This document shows positions 45,335 through 54,232 of a stretch of DNA of 64,000 nucleotides, in pieces. Source of the DNA: Allobosea sp. Lineage in GTDB: Bacteria > Pseudomonadota > Alphaproteobacteria > Rhizobiales > Kaistiaceae. Under the pieces are notes generated by a model. That model saw only the letters and a program-made list of their open reading frames with translations, did no database searches and was not told the origin of the DNA. The position numbers were made by a program, and so were the translations under genes. Numbering within the stretch: the stretch's first letter is position 1; each line of letters starts with the position of its first letter. Where the stretch lies: the NCBI GenBank assembly GCA_017307955.1, contig JAFKFV010000007.1, forward strand, positions 407,462-471,461, in the 5' to 3' direction.

Positions 45335-46069
45335 TTAGCCGGTCGGGGCACCGCGCCGCGCCTTCGGCGCCGGGCCCTCGTCGAAGCCGACATAGATCTT
45401 GTAGTCGGAATTGCCGGGCGCGATCGGCAGCGTGATCGTCTGGTCGATCTTGGTGAAGTCGCCCGCGAGATTGGGCTCGGCGAGCGTCACCTGGATCTTG
45501 TAGAGCTGCGAGGAGACCATCTTGTCGGTGCCCTGGACCGCCGCGATGCGCAGCGGGATGGTCACCGGACCCGCCTTGCCGGCCGGCCCCGCGACGACGC
45601 GGCCGATGACGCCGACCTTGACCGCCACCTCGCCATTGGCCGCCTTCGAGCATTCGCGGGCCGTCTTGACGATGGAAGCGATATAGGTGATCGGCGGGCC
45701 GGCACCGGTGACGGGGTCAGGCTTGGCGCCGGCCTGATAGGCGGTCATCTGCTCGGTGCCGGGCCGGATCGCGACCGGCGGGCAGAGCTTGAAGGTCGCC
45801 TGATAGTCGTTGGGATCGAGCACCACGGCGCCGGCCATGCCGGCGCTGGGACCGCCGAAAATCGCATTGGCGACCGGATTGGTACCGCCGGAAGCCGCAA
45901 CCGGCGCCGCGGCCGATCCATCGGCCGTTGCGACCGGCACCGGCGCGGACGCGCTTTCCGAGCCGCCGCCGAAGCTGTTGCACCCGGCAAGCGCGGCGGC
46001 CAGGAGGATCGCCGTGGCGGGCAGCGCGAAGCGGACGGGACGCGAAGCGCGGACAGACGATGACTGCAT
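45335..46069 (-). CDS. Predicted lipoprotein, unknown function
   Basis: This 244-aa protein has a lipoprotein signal: basic start, hydrophobic core PATAILLAAALAG and lipobox LAGC with Cys30. After an Ala/Ser/Pro-rich linker comes a beta-rich domain (DYQATFKLCPPVAIRPGTEQM, EVAVKVGVIGRVVAGPAGKAG, VTIPLRIAAVQG, TITLPIAPGNSDYKIYVGFDEG). The domain looks ordered and probably conserved among Hyphomicrobiales, but I recognise no named family. It would be anchored to a membrane facing the periplasm. It is divergent from thrC. On the minus strand a TATAGA hexamer about 35 bases upstream may be its -10 box. Confidence 0.75.
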   Translation of the reverse strand: MQSSSVRASRPVRFALPATAILLAAALAGCNSFGGGSESASAPVPVATADGSAAAPVAASGGTNPVANAIFGGPSAGMAGAVVLDPNDYQATFKLCPPVAIRPGTEQMTAYQAGAKPDPVTGAGPPITYIASIVKTARECSKAANGEVAVKVGVIGRVVAGPAGKAGPVTIPLRIAAVQGTDKMVSSQLYKIQVTLAEPNLAGDFTKIDQTITLPIAPGNSDYKIYVGFDEGPAPKARRGAPTG

Positions 46070-46270
46070 TGCCAGATATTCCTCGACGCTGAAGCGCGAC
46101 CTCTATAACAGTCGCTTCCGTCTTTGGCGACTTAGTGGCCGAAAGGATCCGCGCGCCCCTCGCGACGCGCCCCGCTCCGGCCCGATATGCTTGCCGCCTT
46201 CGCCGGCCGGCGATAGGGTGCGGCTTCGGCCGCCGGGACGGAAGGCGGTCCGGTGGAGGTATCGAGTTCC

Positions 46271-47683
46271 GTGAAATATGTGAGCACGCGCGGCACCGCG
46301 CCCCAGCTCGGATTCTGCGACGTCCTGCTCGCCGGCCTCGCACGCGACGGCGGCCTTTATGTGCCCGAGACGTGGCCGGCCTTCTCGCCTGAAACGCTGG
46401 CCCGGCTTGCCGGCCGACCCTATGACGAAGTCGCCTTCGCGATCATCCGCCCCTTTGTCGGTGGCGAGATCGGCGACGCGCTGCTCGCGCGCCTCTGCCG
46501 CGAGGCCTATGCCACTTTCCGCCATCCCGCCGTGACGCCGCTGGTGCAGACCGGGCCGAACGCCTTCCTGCTCGAGCTCTTCCACGGCCCGACGCTCGCC
46601 TTCAAGGACGTCGCGATGCAATTGCTGGCGCGGCTGATGGACCATGTCCTCGCCGCGCGCGGCCTGCGGGCCACCATCGTCGGCGCCACCTCGGGCGACA
46701 CCGGCGGCGCCGCCATCGAGGCCTTCCGCGGCCGCAGCGCCACCGACATCTTCATCCTCTTCCCGAAGGGCCGCGTCTCGCCCGTCCAGCAGCGCCAGAT
46801 GACGACGGCGCGCGAGGCGAATGTCCACGCGGTCGCCATCGAGGGCTCGTTCGACGACTGCCAGGCGATCGTCAAGCAGCTGTTCAACGATCTGAAGTTC
46901 CGCGACCGCGTCTCGCTCTCGGGCGTCAATTCGATCAACTGGGGCCGCATCGTCGCGCAGGTCGTCTATTACGTCACCTCGGCGCTGGCGCTCGGCGCGC
47001 CATGGCGGCCCATCTCCTTCACCGTGCCGACCGGCAATTTCGGCGATGTCTTCGCCGGCTATGTGGCGAAGCGGATCGGGGTGCCGATCGAGCGGCTGGT
47101 GATTGCCACCAACGCCAACGACATTCTCGCGCGGACGCTCGAAAGCGGACGCTACGAGAAGAGCGGCGTCGTGCCGACGCAGTCGCCCTCGATGGATATC
47201 GAGGTGTCGTCCAATTTCGAGCGGCTGCTCTATGAGGCGGCGGGGCGCGACGACGCCGTGGTCCGCCAGCTGATGGGCGGGCTGGCGCAGTCCGGCGCCT
47301 TCACGGTTCCGGGAGCGGCACTGGAAGCGATCCGCTCCGAATTCGCCGCCGGCCGCGCCGGCGAGGACGATACCGCCGCGACGATGCGCTCGATGCTCGC
47401 CGCCACCGGCTATCTCGCCGATCCGCACACGGCCGTGGCGCTTTCGGTCGCGGCGCGCCTGGATGTCTCGGCGGCGCCGATGGTGACGCTCGCCACGGCT
47501 CATCCGGCCAAGTTCCCGGCCGCGGTCGAGGCCGCGACCGGCGTCAGGCCCGCCCTGCCCTCCTGGCTCGGCGATCTCATGCAGCGGGAGGAGCGCTTCG
47601 CCGTTCTTCCCAACGACAGCGCCGCCGTCGCCCGTTTCGTCGAGGAACGGGCGCGGGCGGTCGCGGAAAGGGCAGAAACATGA
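46271..47683 (+). CDS. thrC: Threonine synthase
   Basis: This 470-aa PLP enzyme converts O-phosphohomoserine to threonine. It opens MKYVSTRGTAP (GTG-encoded), has the PLP Lys in HGPTLAFKDVAMQ (K112), the phosphate loop GATSGDTGGAAIEAF, VNSINWGRI and VPTGNFGDVFAGYVAKR. This is the longer, bacterial-type I threonine synthase. GTG 46271 is chosen because KYVSTRG is the family start and GGAGG lies upstream; GTG 46253 is an alternative. Homoserine kinase (thrB) is 8 kb downstream on the same strand. Confidence 0.95.
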   Translation: MKYVSTRGTAPQLGFCDVLLAGLARDGGLYVPETWPAFSPETLARLAGRPYDEVAFAIIRPFVGGEIGDALLARLCREAYATFRHPAVTPLVQTGPNAFLLELFHGPTLAFKDVAMQLLARLMDHVLAARGLRATIVGATSGDTGGAAIEAFRGRSATDIFILFPKGRVSPVQQRQMTTAREANVHAVAIEGSFDDCQAIVKQLFNDLKFRDRVSLSGVNSINWGRIVAQVVYYVTSALALGAPWRPISFTVPTGNFGDVFAGYVAKRIGVPIERLVIATNANDILARTLESGRYEKSGVVPTQSPSMDIEVSSNFERLLYEAAGRDDAVVRQLMGGLAQSGAFTVPGAALEAIRSEFAAGRAGEDDTAATMRSMLAATGYLADPHTAVALSVAARLDVSAAPMVTLATAHPAKFPAAVEAATGVRPALPSWLGDLMQREERFAVLPNDSAAVARFVEERARAVAERAET

Positions 47684-47720
47684 TCGATCCGAGCCGGGCG
47701 ATCCGTCCAGAAGGTCGCCC

Positions 47721-48995
47721 ATGAGCGTCGAGGTGACGAGACTGCCCTCGGGCCTCACGGTCGCGAGCCACGCCATGGACCATCTCGAGAGCGCCGCGCT
47801 CGGCGTCTGGGTCGGCGCCGGTTCCCGCCTCGAAAGCCCCGCCGAGCACGGCATCTCCCATCTCCTGGAGCATATGGCCTTCAAGGGCACCGCCCGCCGC
47901 TCGGCGACCGACATCGCCGAGGAGATCGAGGCGGTCGGCGGCGAGGTGAACGCCGCGACCAGCGTCGAGACGACGTCCTACTACGCCCGCATCCTCAAGC
48001 CCGACGCCGAGCTCGCGGTCGACATCCTCTCCGACATCCTCTGCAATTCGGCTTTCGACGCCAACGAACTCGAGCGCGAGCAGCACGTCATCGTGCAGGA
48101 GATCGGCGCCTCGCTCGATACGCCCGAGGACCGGGTGTTCGACTTCCTGGTCGAAGGCGCCTTCCCCGGCCAGCCGCTCGGCCGCACGATTCTCGGCACC
48201 GAGGAGACGGTGCGCCGGACGCGCCCGCAGCACCTCTCGTCCTATCTGGACCGCAACTATCACGGTCCGTCGATGGTGCTCTCCGCCGCCGGCGCCGTCG
48301 ATCATGAGAGCCTCGTGCGTCTCGCCGAGGACCGGTTCGCCTCTTTGCCTTCCACCCCGCTCGCGGCGCCCGAGACGGCGCGCTATGTCGGCGGCGACTT
48401 GCGCGAGCGGCGCAAGCTCATGGAGGCGCAGATCCTGCTCGGCTTCGAGGGGCTGCCTTATGCCTCCGAGGATTTCCATGCCGTCCAGATCCTCGCCTCG
48501 CTGCTCGGCGGCGGCATGTCCTCGCGCCTCTTCCAGGAGGTCCGCGAGAAGCGCGGCCTCTGCTATTCGATCTATTCCTTCCATTGGAGCTTCGCCGATA
48601 CCGGGCTCTTCGGCATCCATGCGGCGACGGGCGCCGAGGATATCGACGAGCTGATGCCGGTCCTGACCGGCGAACTCGAACGGGCCAGCCTCGACATCTC
48701 CGAGGCCGAGGTGGCGCGCGCCAAGGCGCAGATGCGCGCCAGCCTGCTGATGAGCCTCGAAAGCCCCGCCGCCCGCGCCGGCCAGCTCGCCCGCCAGGTT
48801 CTCCTTTTCGGCCGCACCATCCCGGTCGATGAACTGGTCGCGAAGATCGACGCGGTCGATACCGTGCGCCTTCGCGAACTCGCCGGCCGCATCTTCACCG
48901 GCTCGACGCCGACGCTCGCGGCCATCGGGCCGATCGAGCGGCTCGCGCATCGCGACCGGATCGCCGAACGCCTGGGCTCGCCCGTCGCGGCATAG
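47721..48995 (+). CDS. M16-family processing peptidase
   Basis: This 424-aa zinc peptidase resembles the catalytic (beta) subunit of mitochondrial processing peptidase. The inverted zinc motif is H47-LLE-H51 in GISHLLEHMAFKGTARRSA, with E127 as the third ligand (76 residues after H51) in ERE QHVIVQEI. The C-terminal half has ILLGFEGLPYASEDFHAVQILASLLGGGMSSRLFQEVREKRGLCYSIYS, the glycine-rich loop region. Such single-chain M16B proteins follow thrC in many alphaproteobacteria. No signal peptide is visible, so it is probably cytosolic. Confidence 0.94.
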   Translation: MSVEVTRLPSGLTVASHAMDHLESAALGVWVGAGSRLESPAEHGISHLLEHMAFKGTARRSATDIAEEIEAVGGEVNAATSVETTSYYARILKPDAELAVDILSDILCNSAFDANELEREQHVIVQEIGASLDTPEDRVFDFLVEGAFPGQPLGRTILGTEETVRRTRPQHLSSYLDRNYHGPSMVLSAAGAVDHESLVRLAEDRFASLPSTPLAAPETARYVGGDLRERRKLMEAQILLGFEGLPYASEDFHAVQILASLLGGGMSSRLFQEVREKRGLCYSIYSFHWSFADTGLFGIHAATGAEDIDELMPVLTGELERASLDISEAEVARAKAQMRASLLMSLESPAARAGQLARQVLLFGRTIPVDELVAKIDAVDTVRLRELAGRIFTGSTPTLAAIGPIERLAHRDRIAERLGSPVAA

Positions 48996-49003
48996 GAGCC
49001 GGA

Positions 49004-49591
49004 ATGGAATTCCTGCGCTCGGTCGTTCCGTTCCAGCCGACCCCGGTGATCTCGACCGAGACGGTCACGCTCCGAAGCCCCGCCATGGGCGATTACCAGT
49101 CATGGAGCGAATTGCGCGGCGCCAGCCGCACCTTCCTGACGCCCTGGGAGCCTGTCTGGCCGGTCGACGACCTGACGCGGCCTGCGTTCCGCCGGCGCCT
49201 GCGCCGCTACCAGCGCGAGATCCAGGAGGCGACGGGCTATCCCTTTCTCGTCTTCCGCTCCGCTGACATGGCGCTGGTCGGCGGGCTGACGCTCTCCCAT
49301 GTCGTGCGCGGCGTCACGCAATCCTGTTCGCTCGGCTACTGGATGGGCGAGCGCTTCGCCGGGCGCGGCTTCATGACGGCGGCCGTCAAGGCGGTCATTC
49401 CCTTCGTCTTCGACACGCTGAGGCTGCACCGGCTGGAAGCAGCCTGCCTGCCGCACAACGCCGCCTCCATCCGCCTTCTCGAAAAAGCCGGATTCACACG
49501 CGAGGGCTACGCCCGCCGCTATCTCAACATCGATGGCCGCTGGCAGGACCATCTCCTGTTCGCCATCGTCAGCGATGATCCCCGCCCTTGA
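49004..49591 (+). CDS. GNAT N-acetyltransferase (RimJ-like)
   Basis: This 195-aa protein has the GNAT fold in the RimJ/RimL arrangement: VTLRSPAMGDYQSWSELR, LVGGLTLSHVVRGVTQSCSLGYWMGERFAGRGFMTAAVKAV (acetyl-CoA loop GERFAGRGFM), and RLEAACLPHNAASIRLLEKAGFTREGYARRYLNIDGRWQDHLLF. RimJ acetylates the N-terminus of ribosomal protein S5; the target here is inferred from the resemblance. It starts eight bases after the M16 peptidase gene, suggesting co-transcription with thrC and the peptidase. Confidence 0.9.
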   Translation: MEFLRSVVPFQPTPVISTETVTLRSPAMGDYQSWSELRGASRTFLTPWEPVWPVDDLTRPAFRRRLRRYQREIQEATGYPFLVFRSADMALVGGLTLSHVVRGVTQSCSLGYWMGERFAGRGFMTAAVKAVIPFVFDTLRLHRLEAACLPHNAASIRLLEKAGFTREGYARRYLNIDGRWQDHLLFAIVSDDPRP

Positions 49592-49674
49592 GGACAGCGC
49601 CGGCGGACGGCCAAAAACCCTTGGACGGACCAGCCTCGGGATAGTACTTCTCGACGGCCCTGCAGGAGGTGTGT

Positions 49675-52563
49675 TTGTCGGTTAACCGTATCGTCGCAGC
49701 GATCGGGCTGGTGGTGTTCTTGATCGCCGGGGTGGTTCTGCCCGCCCATGCGCTCGACGCCCTCACCGTGCCGCTCGACGGGAAGACCCTCGATCTCACC
49801 ACGGCGATCGACTACGCCTCGCGCGAGCCTTCCGACCGCGTGCAGGTTTCGACCGCGCCCGGCGCCGACGGCATCGTGCGCCGCATCGAGGTGCGCTCCA
49901 ACGAGGCGGGCGGCAACTCCTTCTGGGCCTATTTCGCGCTGGCCAACAATGGCGACGAGCAGATCGACCGCCTTCTGGTGGCGCCGCATTTCCGTCTCGT
50001 GAATTCCGGCCTGCTCATCCCCGATCTCGGCGCATCGCGCATCGCGCAGGTAACGCCGAGCCAGGGCTTCCCGCCGGAGCGCCAGCCGAGCCAGGAGGCG
50101 GACATCTTCCGCATCACGCTCGACCCCGGCGCCGTGGTGACCTTCGTCGCCGAGCTCCGGACGCCCAACCTGCCACAGCTCTATCTGTGGGATCCCGACG
50201 CCTACAAGGACTCCATCAACTCCTTCACCCTCTATCACGGCATCGTGCTGGGGATTTCCGGCCTTCTGGCGCTCTTCCTCACCATCGTCTTCGTGGTGAA
50301 GGGCACGGCGATGTTCCCGGCGACGGCGGCGCTCGCCTGGTCGGTGCTCATCTATCTCTGCATCGATTTCGGCTTCTGGAACAAGGTGATCCAGATCGCG
50401 CCCGGCGACGACAAGATGTGGCGCGCCGGCGCCGAGGTGCTGCTCTCGGCGACATTGCTGATCTTCACCTTCGCCTATCTCAACCTCAACCGATGGCATG
50501 TGCGCTACAGCCATGCCGTCATCGCCTGGCTGGTGGGCCTCGCCTTCCTGCTCGGCGTCGCCGTTTTCGAGCCCGGCATCGCCTCTGGCGTCGCGCGCAT
50601 CTCGCTCGGCGCCACGGTGGCGGTCGGCTTCCTGGTCATCGTCTATCTGTCGCTGCACCACTACGACCGCGCCATCATGCTGATCCCGACCTGGGTTCTC
50701 CTGATGGTCTGGGTGTTCGGCGCCTATCTCACCATCACCGGCGCGCTCGCCAACGACGTCATCCAGCCGGCGCTGAATGGCGGCCTCGTACTCATCGTGC
50801 TCCTGATCGGCGTCACGGTGATGCAGCACGCCTTTGCCGGCGGCACCGTCGTGCAGGGCGCGATCGGCGAGACCGAGCGCCGCGCGCTCGCGCTCGTTGG
50901 CGCCGGCGACATCGTCTGGGACTGGGACGTCGCACGCGACCGCATCCTGACCGGCGCCGATGCCGAGGATCTGCTCGGCCTCAAGCACGGCACGCTGGAA
51001 GGCCCGGCCCGCGACTGGCTCGACGTGCTGCACCCCGCCGATCGTGACCGCTTCAAGGCGACGCTCGACGCCGTCATCGAACAGCGCCGCGGCCGCATCG
51101 CGCAGGACTTCCGCCTCCGCGCCGAGGACGGCCATTATCGCTGGTTCCATCTCAGAGCGCGGCCGGTCATCGGCTCCGATGGCGAGGTCACCCGCTGCGT
51201 CGGCACCATGAGCGACGTGACGGAGGAGCGCACCGCCGAGGAGCGGCTGCTGCATGATTCCGTCTTCGACAATCTCACCGGCCTCGCCAACCGCGCTCTG
51301 TTCATGGACCGGCTCGCCGCCGCGCTCATCCGCGCCGAGGTCGAGGAAGCAGCCGAGCCGTCGGTCTTCGTGCTCGACATCGACCGCTTCAAGCATGTCA
51401 ATGACAGCTTCGGCATCTCGGTCGGCGACTCGATCCTGCTCACGGTCGCGCGCCGCCTGTCGCGCCTCCTGAAGCCGCAGGATACGCTCGCGCGCCTCTC
51501 CGGCGACCAGTTCGGCTTCCTGCTCCTCTCCGAGAGCGAGCCCGAGCGGATCGCCGGCTTCGCCGACAGCGTGCGCCGGGCGCTGCGCGCGCCGATCTCC
51601 TTCGGCGACAAGGAAATCTTCCTCACCGCCTCGCTCGGCATCGCCATGCACGACGCCGAGCGCCGCGACGCGGTGGAGATGTTCCGCGACGCCGAGATCG
51701 CCATGTATGCCGCGAAACGGCTCGGCGGCGACCGCATCGAGGCCTTCCGCCCGGCGCTGCGCCAGAATGGCGGCGATGCGCTGACGCTGGAGGCGGATCT
51801 CCGCCGCGCCATCGGCCGCGAGGAGATCAAGATCCTCTACAAGCCCATCGTGCGGCTGGAGGACCGGACCGTCGGCGGCTTCGAAGCCGAGATGCGCTGG
51901 GACCATCCGAAGCTCGGACGCGTGCCGGCAAGCGAGTTCCTGTCGCTCGCCGAGCGCAACGGGCTGATGATGCCGCTCGGCCTCTTCGTCCTCGACAAGG
52001 CCGCCCGCCAGCTTTCCGAATGGCAGGAGCAGCTCGGCCCCCATGTGCCGCTCTTCGTGGCCGTCAACATGTCGAGCCGCCACCTTCTGCGCCACGACCT
52101 CATCAACGACGTGAAATCGGTTCTCTCGCGCGCGGCGGTGCAGCGCGGCACGCTGAAGCTCGAATTCGCCGAAAGCCTCGTGATGGAGAACCCGGAATAT
52201 GCAGTGCAGGTGCTCGCCCGCGTGCGCGATCTCGGCGCCGGCCTGACGCTCGACGATTTCGGCACCGGCCACTCTTCGCTGTCCTATCTCCAGCGCTTGC
52301 CCTTCGACACGCTGAAGATCGACCAGGGCTTCGTGCGCGGCCCGACGGCGCGGCAGCGCCGCGTCATCCTGCGCGCCATGGTCGGCCTCGCGCACGACCT
52401 CCACATGGACGTCATGGCGGAGGGCGCCGAGAGCGAGGACGACGCACTCGATCTCTACGATATCGGCTGCGAATTCGCCGCTGGCCAGCTCTTCGGCCCG
52501 GCCATGACCGCCGCCGAAGCGGGCACGCTCCTCTTCCGCGAGGAAGAGGCAATGATCGCTTAA
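49675..52563 (+). CDS. Membrane GGDEF-EAL protein with periplasmic sensor and PAS domains
   Basis: This 962-aa protein has a signal peptide, a periplasmic domain (about 30-180), seven or so membrane helices (about 185-395), a PAS domain (VGAGDIVWDWDVARDRI to CVGTMSDVTEE), GGDEF and EAL. The GGDEF site reads SGDQF (609-613) and the I-site KPQD, so cyclase activity is doubtful. The EAL motif reads EAE (737-739), but its metal Glu, VNMS, LEFAES, DDFGTGHSSL, LKID and AEGAES are kept, so phosphodiesterase activity is plausible. The layout resembles 7TMR-DISM receptors. TTG 49675 is chosen because GGAGG (49665-49669) fits it; a GTG at 49669 overlaps that site. Confidence 0.88.
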   Translation: MSVNRIVAAIGLVVFLIAGVVLPAHALDALTVPLDGKTLDLTTAIDYASREPSDRVQVSTAPGADGIVRRIEVRSNEAGGNSFWAYFALANNGDEQIDRLLVAPHFRLVNSGLLIPDLGASRIAQVTPSQGFPPERQPSQEADIFRITLDPGAVVTFVAELRTPNLPQLYLWDPDAYKDSINSFTLYHGIVLGISGLLALFLTIVFVVKGTAMFPATAALAWSVLIYLCIDFGFWNKVIQIAPGDDKMWRAGAEVLLSATLLIFTFAYLNLNRWHVRYSHAVIAWLVGLAFLLGVAVFEPGIASGVARISLGATVAVGFLVIVYLSLHHYDRAIMLIPTWVLLMVWVFGAYLTITGALANDVIQPALNGGLVLIVLLIGVTVMQHAFAGGTVVQGAIGETERRALALVGAGDIVWDWDVARDRILTGADAEDLLGLKHGTLEGPARDWLDVLHPADRDRFKATLDAVIEQRRGRIAQDFRLRAEDGHYRWFHLRARPVIGSDGEVTRCVGTMSDVTEERTAEERLLHDSVFDNLTGLANRALFMDRLAAALIRAEVEEAAEPSVFVLDIDRFKHVNDSFGISVGDSILLTVARRLSRLLKPQDTLARLSGDQFGFLLLSESEPERIAGFADSVRRALRAPISFGDKEIFLTASLGIAMHDAERRDAVEMFRDAEIAMYAAKRLGGDRIEAFRPALRQNGGDALTLEADLRRAIGREEIKILYKPIVRLEDRTVGGFEAEMRWDHPKLGRVPASEFLSLAERNGLMMPLGLFVLDKAARQLSEWQEQLGPHVPLFVAVNMSSRHLLRHDLINDVKSVLSRAAVQRGTLKLEFAESLVMENPEYAVQVLARVRDLGAGLTLDDFGTGHSSLSYLQRLPFDTLKIDQGFVRGPTARQRRVILRAMVGLAHDLHMDVMAEGAESEDDALDLYDIGCEFAAGQLFGPAMTAAEAGTLLFREEEAMIA

Positions 52564-52592
52564 GGCGGCAGGCGGCGAGTGACAGGCCAGAC

Positions 52593-52621
52593 TTGACGTC
52601 ACGTCAGGCGCGACCTTACAT
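52593..52621 (+). promoter_or_regulatory. higBA promoter with overlapping inverted repeat
   Basis: TTGACG (52593-52598) and TTACAT (52616-52621) are separated by 17 bases. The inverted repeat TGACGTCACGTCA (52594-52606) covers the -35 box and is a natural site for HigA repression. The -10 box ends five bases before the higB ATG, so the message would be leaderless or nearly so. Confidence 0.5.
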
Positions 52622-52626
52622 ATCGC

Positions 52627-52908
52627 ATGATCCGCTCGATCCGCAGCAAGGCAATTCGGGCTTACTGGACCAAAGGCGATGCGTCTGGCATCCGTCCTGA
52701 TTGGCTGAAACGCGTCCGTCTCGTTCTGTCGCGCCTCGATGTCGCCGCGGTTCCGCAGGAGATGGACTTGCCCGGACTGAGCTTCCACGCGCTCAGCGGC
52801 GACATGGCTGGACGCTTCGCGGTCTCCGTTTCCCGCAATTGGCGGATCACCTTCGCCTTCGATGGCGAGGATGCGGTGGATGTCGACATGGAGGATTATC
52901 ATGGCTGA
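52627..52908 (+). CDS. higB: HigB-like toxin (RelE/ParE superfamily)
   Basis: This 93-aa protein fits the HigB pattern: AIRAYWTKGDASGIRPDWLKRVRLVLSRLDVAAVPQEMDLPG, then [40 protein letters not shown]. The end VSRNWRITFxFxxxDAxxVDxxDYH is the family signature. HigB toxins cleave mRNA on the ribosome. The toxin gene comes first, as is usual for higBA, and overlaps higA by eight bases. No Shine-Dalgarno sequence is visible. Confidence 0.92.
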   Translation: MIRSIRSKAIRAYWTKGDASGIRPDWLKRVRLVLSRLDVAAVPQEMDLPGLSFHALSGDMAGRFAVSVSRNWRITFAFDGEDAVDVDMEDYHG

Positions 52909-53209
52909 CGCAGCAGCACGGCATGCCGACATCGAACCGGCTCATCCCGGTGAACTGCTGTCGGAAATCGTCATTCCCGCCACGGGTCTGCCGAAGTCCG
53001 AGATTGCACGGCGCCTCGGAATCTCGCGCCAGACGCTGCACGACATTCTGTCCTGCAAGCAGCCCGTCACGCCGGCCATGGCTGTCCGCCTCGGCAAGTT
53101 CTTCGGCGACGGCGGCCGGGTCTGGCTTCGCATGCAGGCCGAGCATGATCTGTGGCGCGCGCAGCGGGAGATCGACGTGTCGTCGATCGACACCGTCCGC
53201 GCCGCTTGA
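52901..53209 (+). CDS. higA: HigA antitoxin (XRE-type)
   Basis: This 102-aa protein has the HigA opening [57 protein letters not shown], a helix-turn-helix of the XRE class, followed by [16 protein letters not shown]. It neutralises HigB and represses the operon. GGAGG (52890-52894) precedes the ATG at 52901. ispH follows after 50 bases, so the pair lies directly upstream of an essential operon. Confidence 0.94.
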   Translation: MADAAARHADIEPAHPGELLSEIVIPATGLPKSEIARRLGISRQTLHDILSCKQPVTPAMAVRLGKFFGDGGRVWLRMQAEHDLWRAQREIDVSSIDTVRAA

Positions 53210-53259
53210 CAGTCGCGTCTCGCCTCCCTCTATTCCGGGCATCGCCGGACGAGATCCTC

Positions 53260-54225
53260 ATGGACGAAACCAGCAAGCCTCCGCTCGAAATCCTGCTCTC
53301 CGCGCCGCGCGGCTTCTGCGCCGGCGTCGATCGGGCGATCCAGATCGTCGAGCTGGCGCTGGAGAAGTTCGGCGCGCCGGTCTATGTGCGCCACGAGATC
53401 GTCCACAACCGCTATGTCGTCGACAGTCTTCGCCGCAAGGGCGCGATCTTCGTCGAGGAACTCGACGAGATCCCTGATGACGGCCAGCCGGTGGTGTTTT
53501 CGGCGCATGGCGTGCCGAAAAGCGTGCCCGAGGCCGCGAAGTCGCGGCAGATGTTCTTCCTCGACGCCACCTGCCCGCTCGTTTCCAAGGTGCACAAGGA
53601 AGCGCAGATCCATTTCAAGCGCTCCCGCGAGATCGTGCTGATCGGCCATGCCGGCCATCCCGAGGTGATCGGCACCATGGGCCAGCTTCCGCCGGGCTCG
53701 GTCTCGCTGATCGAGACGGTCGCCGACGCCGAGACCTTCCAGCCGCGCGACCCAGAGCAACTCGCCTATATCACGCAGACGACCCTTTCGGTCGACGACA
53801 CCGCGGCGATCGTCAAGGTGCTGACCGCGCGCTTCCCGGCGATCACGGCGCCGCACAAGGAAGATATCTGCTACGCGACGACCAACCGCCAGGAGGCGGT
53901 GAAGCGGATCGCGGCTTCCGTCGATGCGATGATCGTGGTCGGCGCGCCGAACTCGTCCAATTCGCAGCGCCTGCGCGAAGTCGCCGAGCGCGAGGGCTGC
54001 CCCGTTTCCGTGCTGATCCAGCGCGCCGCCGAGATCGACTGGGTGGCCCTCGGGCCCCTCCGGCGCGTCGGCGTGACGGCCGGCGCCTCGGCACCGGAAG
54101 TGCTGGTCGAGGAAGTCATCGACGCCTTCGCCGCCCGCTATGCCGTGACCGTCGAGGTCGTGCAGACGGCCGAGGAGACGATCGCCTTCAACCTGCCGCG
54201 CGAACTGCGCCCCGCCGCTGCCTGA
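53260..54225 (+). CDS. ispH: 4-hydroxy-3-methylbut-2-enyl diphosphate reductase
   Basis: This 321-aa iron-sulfur enzyme makes IPP and DMAPP in the last MEP step. Cluster ligands are C20 ([13 protein letters not shown]), C105 ([12 protein letters not shown]) and C204 ([11 protein letters not shown]), and the catalytic Glu is in [11 protein letters not shown] (E135). [12 protein letters not shown] and [16 protein letters not shown] complete the signature. The ATG at 53260 begins the conserved protein. It heads the ispH-thrB-rnhA operon, conserved in Hyphomicrobiales. Confidence 0.97.
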   Translation: MDETSKPPLEILLSAPRGFCAGVDRAIQIVELALEKFGAPVYVRHEIVHNRYVVDSLRRKGAIFVEELDEIPDDGQPVVFSAHGVPKSVPEAAKSRQMFFLDATCPLVSKVHKEAQIHFKRSREIVLIGHAGHPEVIGTMGQLPPGSVSLIETVADAETFQPRDPEQLAYITQTTLSVDDTAAIVKVLTARFPAITAPHKEDICYATTNRQEAVKRIAASVDAMIVVGAPNSSNSQRLREVAEREGCPVSVLIQRAAEIDWVALGPLRRVGVTAGASAPEVLVEEVIDAFAARYAVTVEVVQTAEETIAFNLPRELRPAAA

Positions 54226-54232
54226 CCGGACC

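Noticed and set aside
49519..52932. Open reading frame of about 1137 codons on the minus strand
   Set aside because: It is antisense to the GGDEF-EAL gene and higB. The translation is low-complexity and matches no domain, so it is a shadow of high GC.
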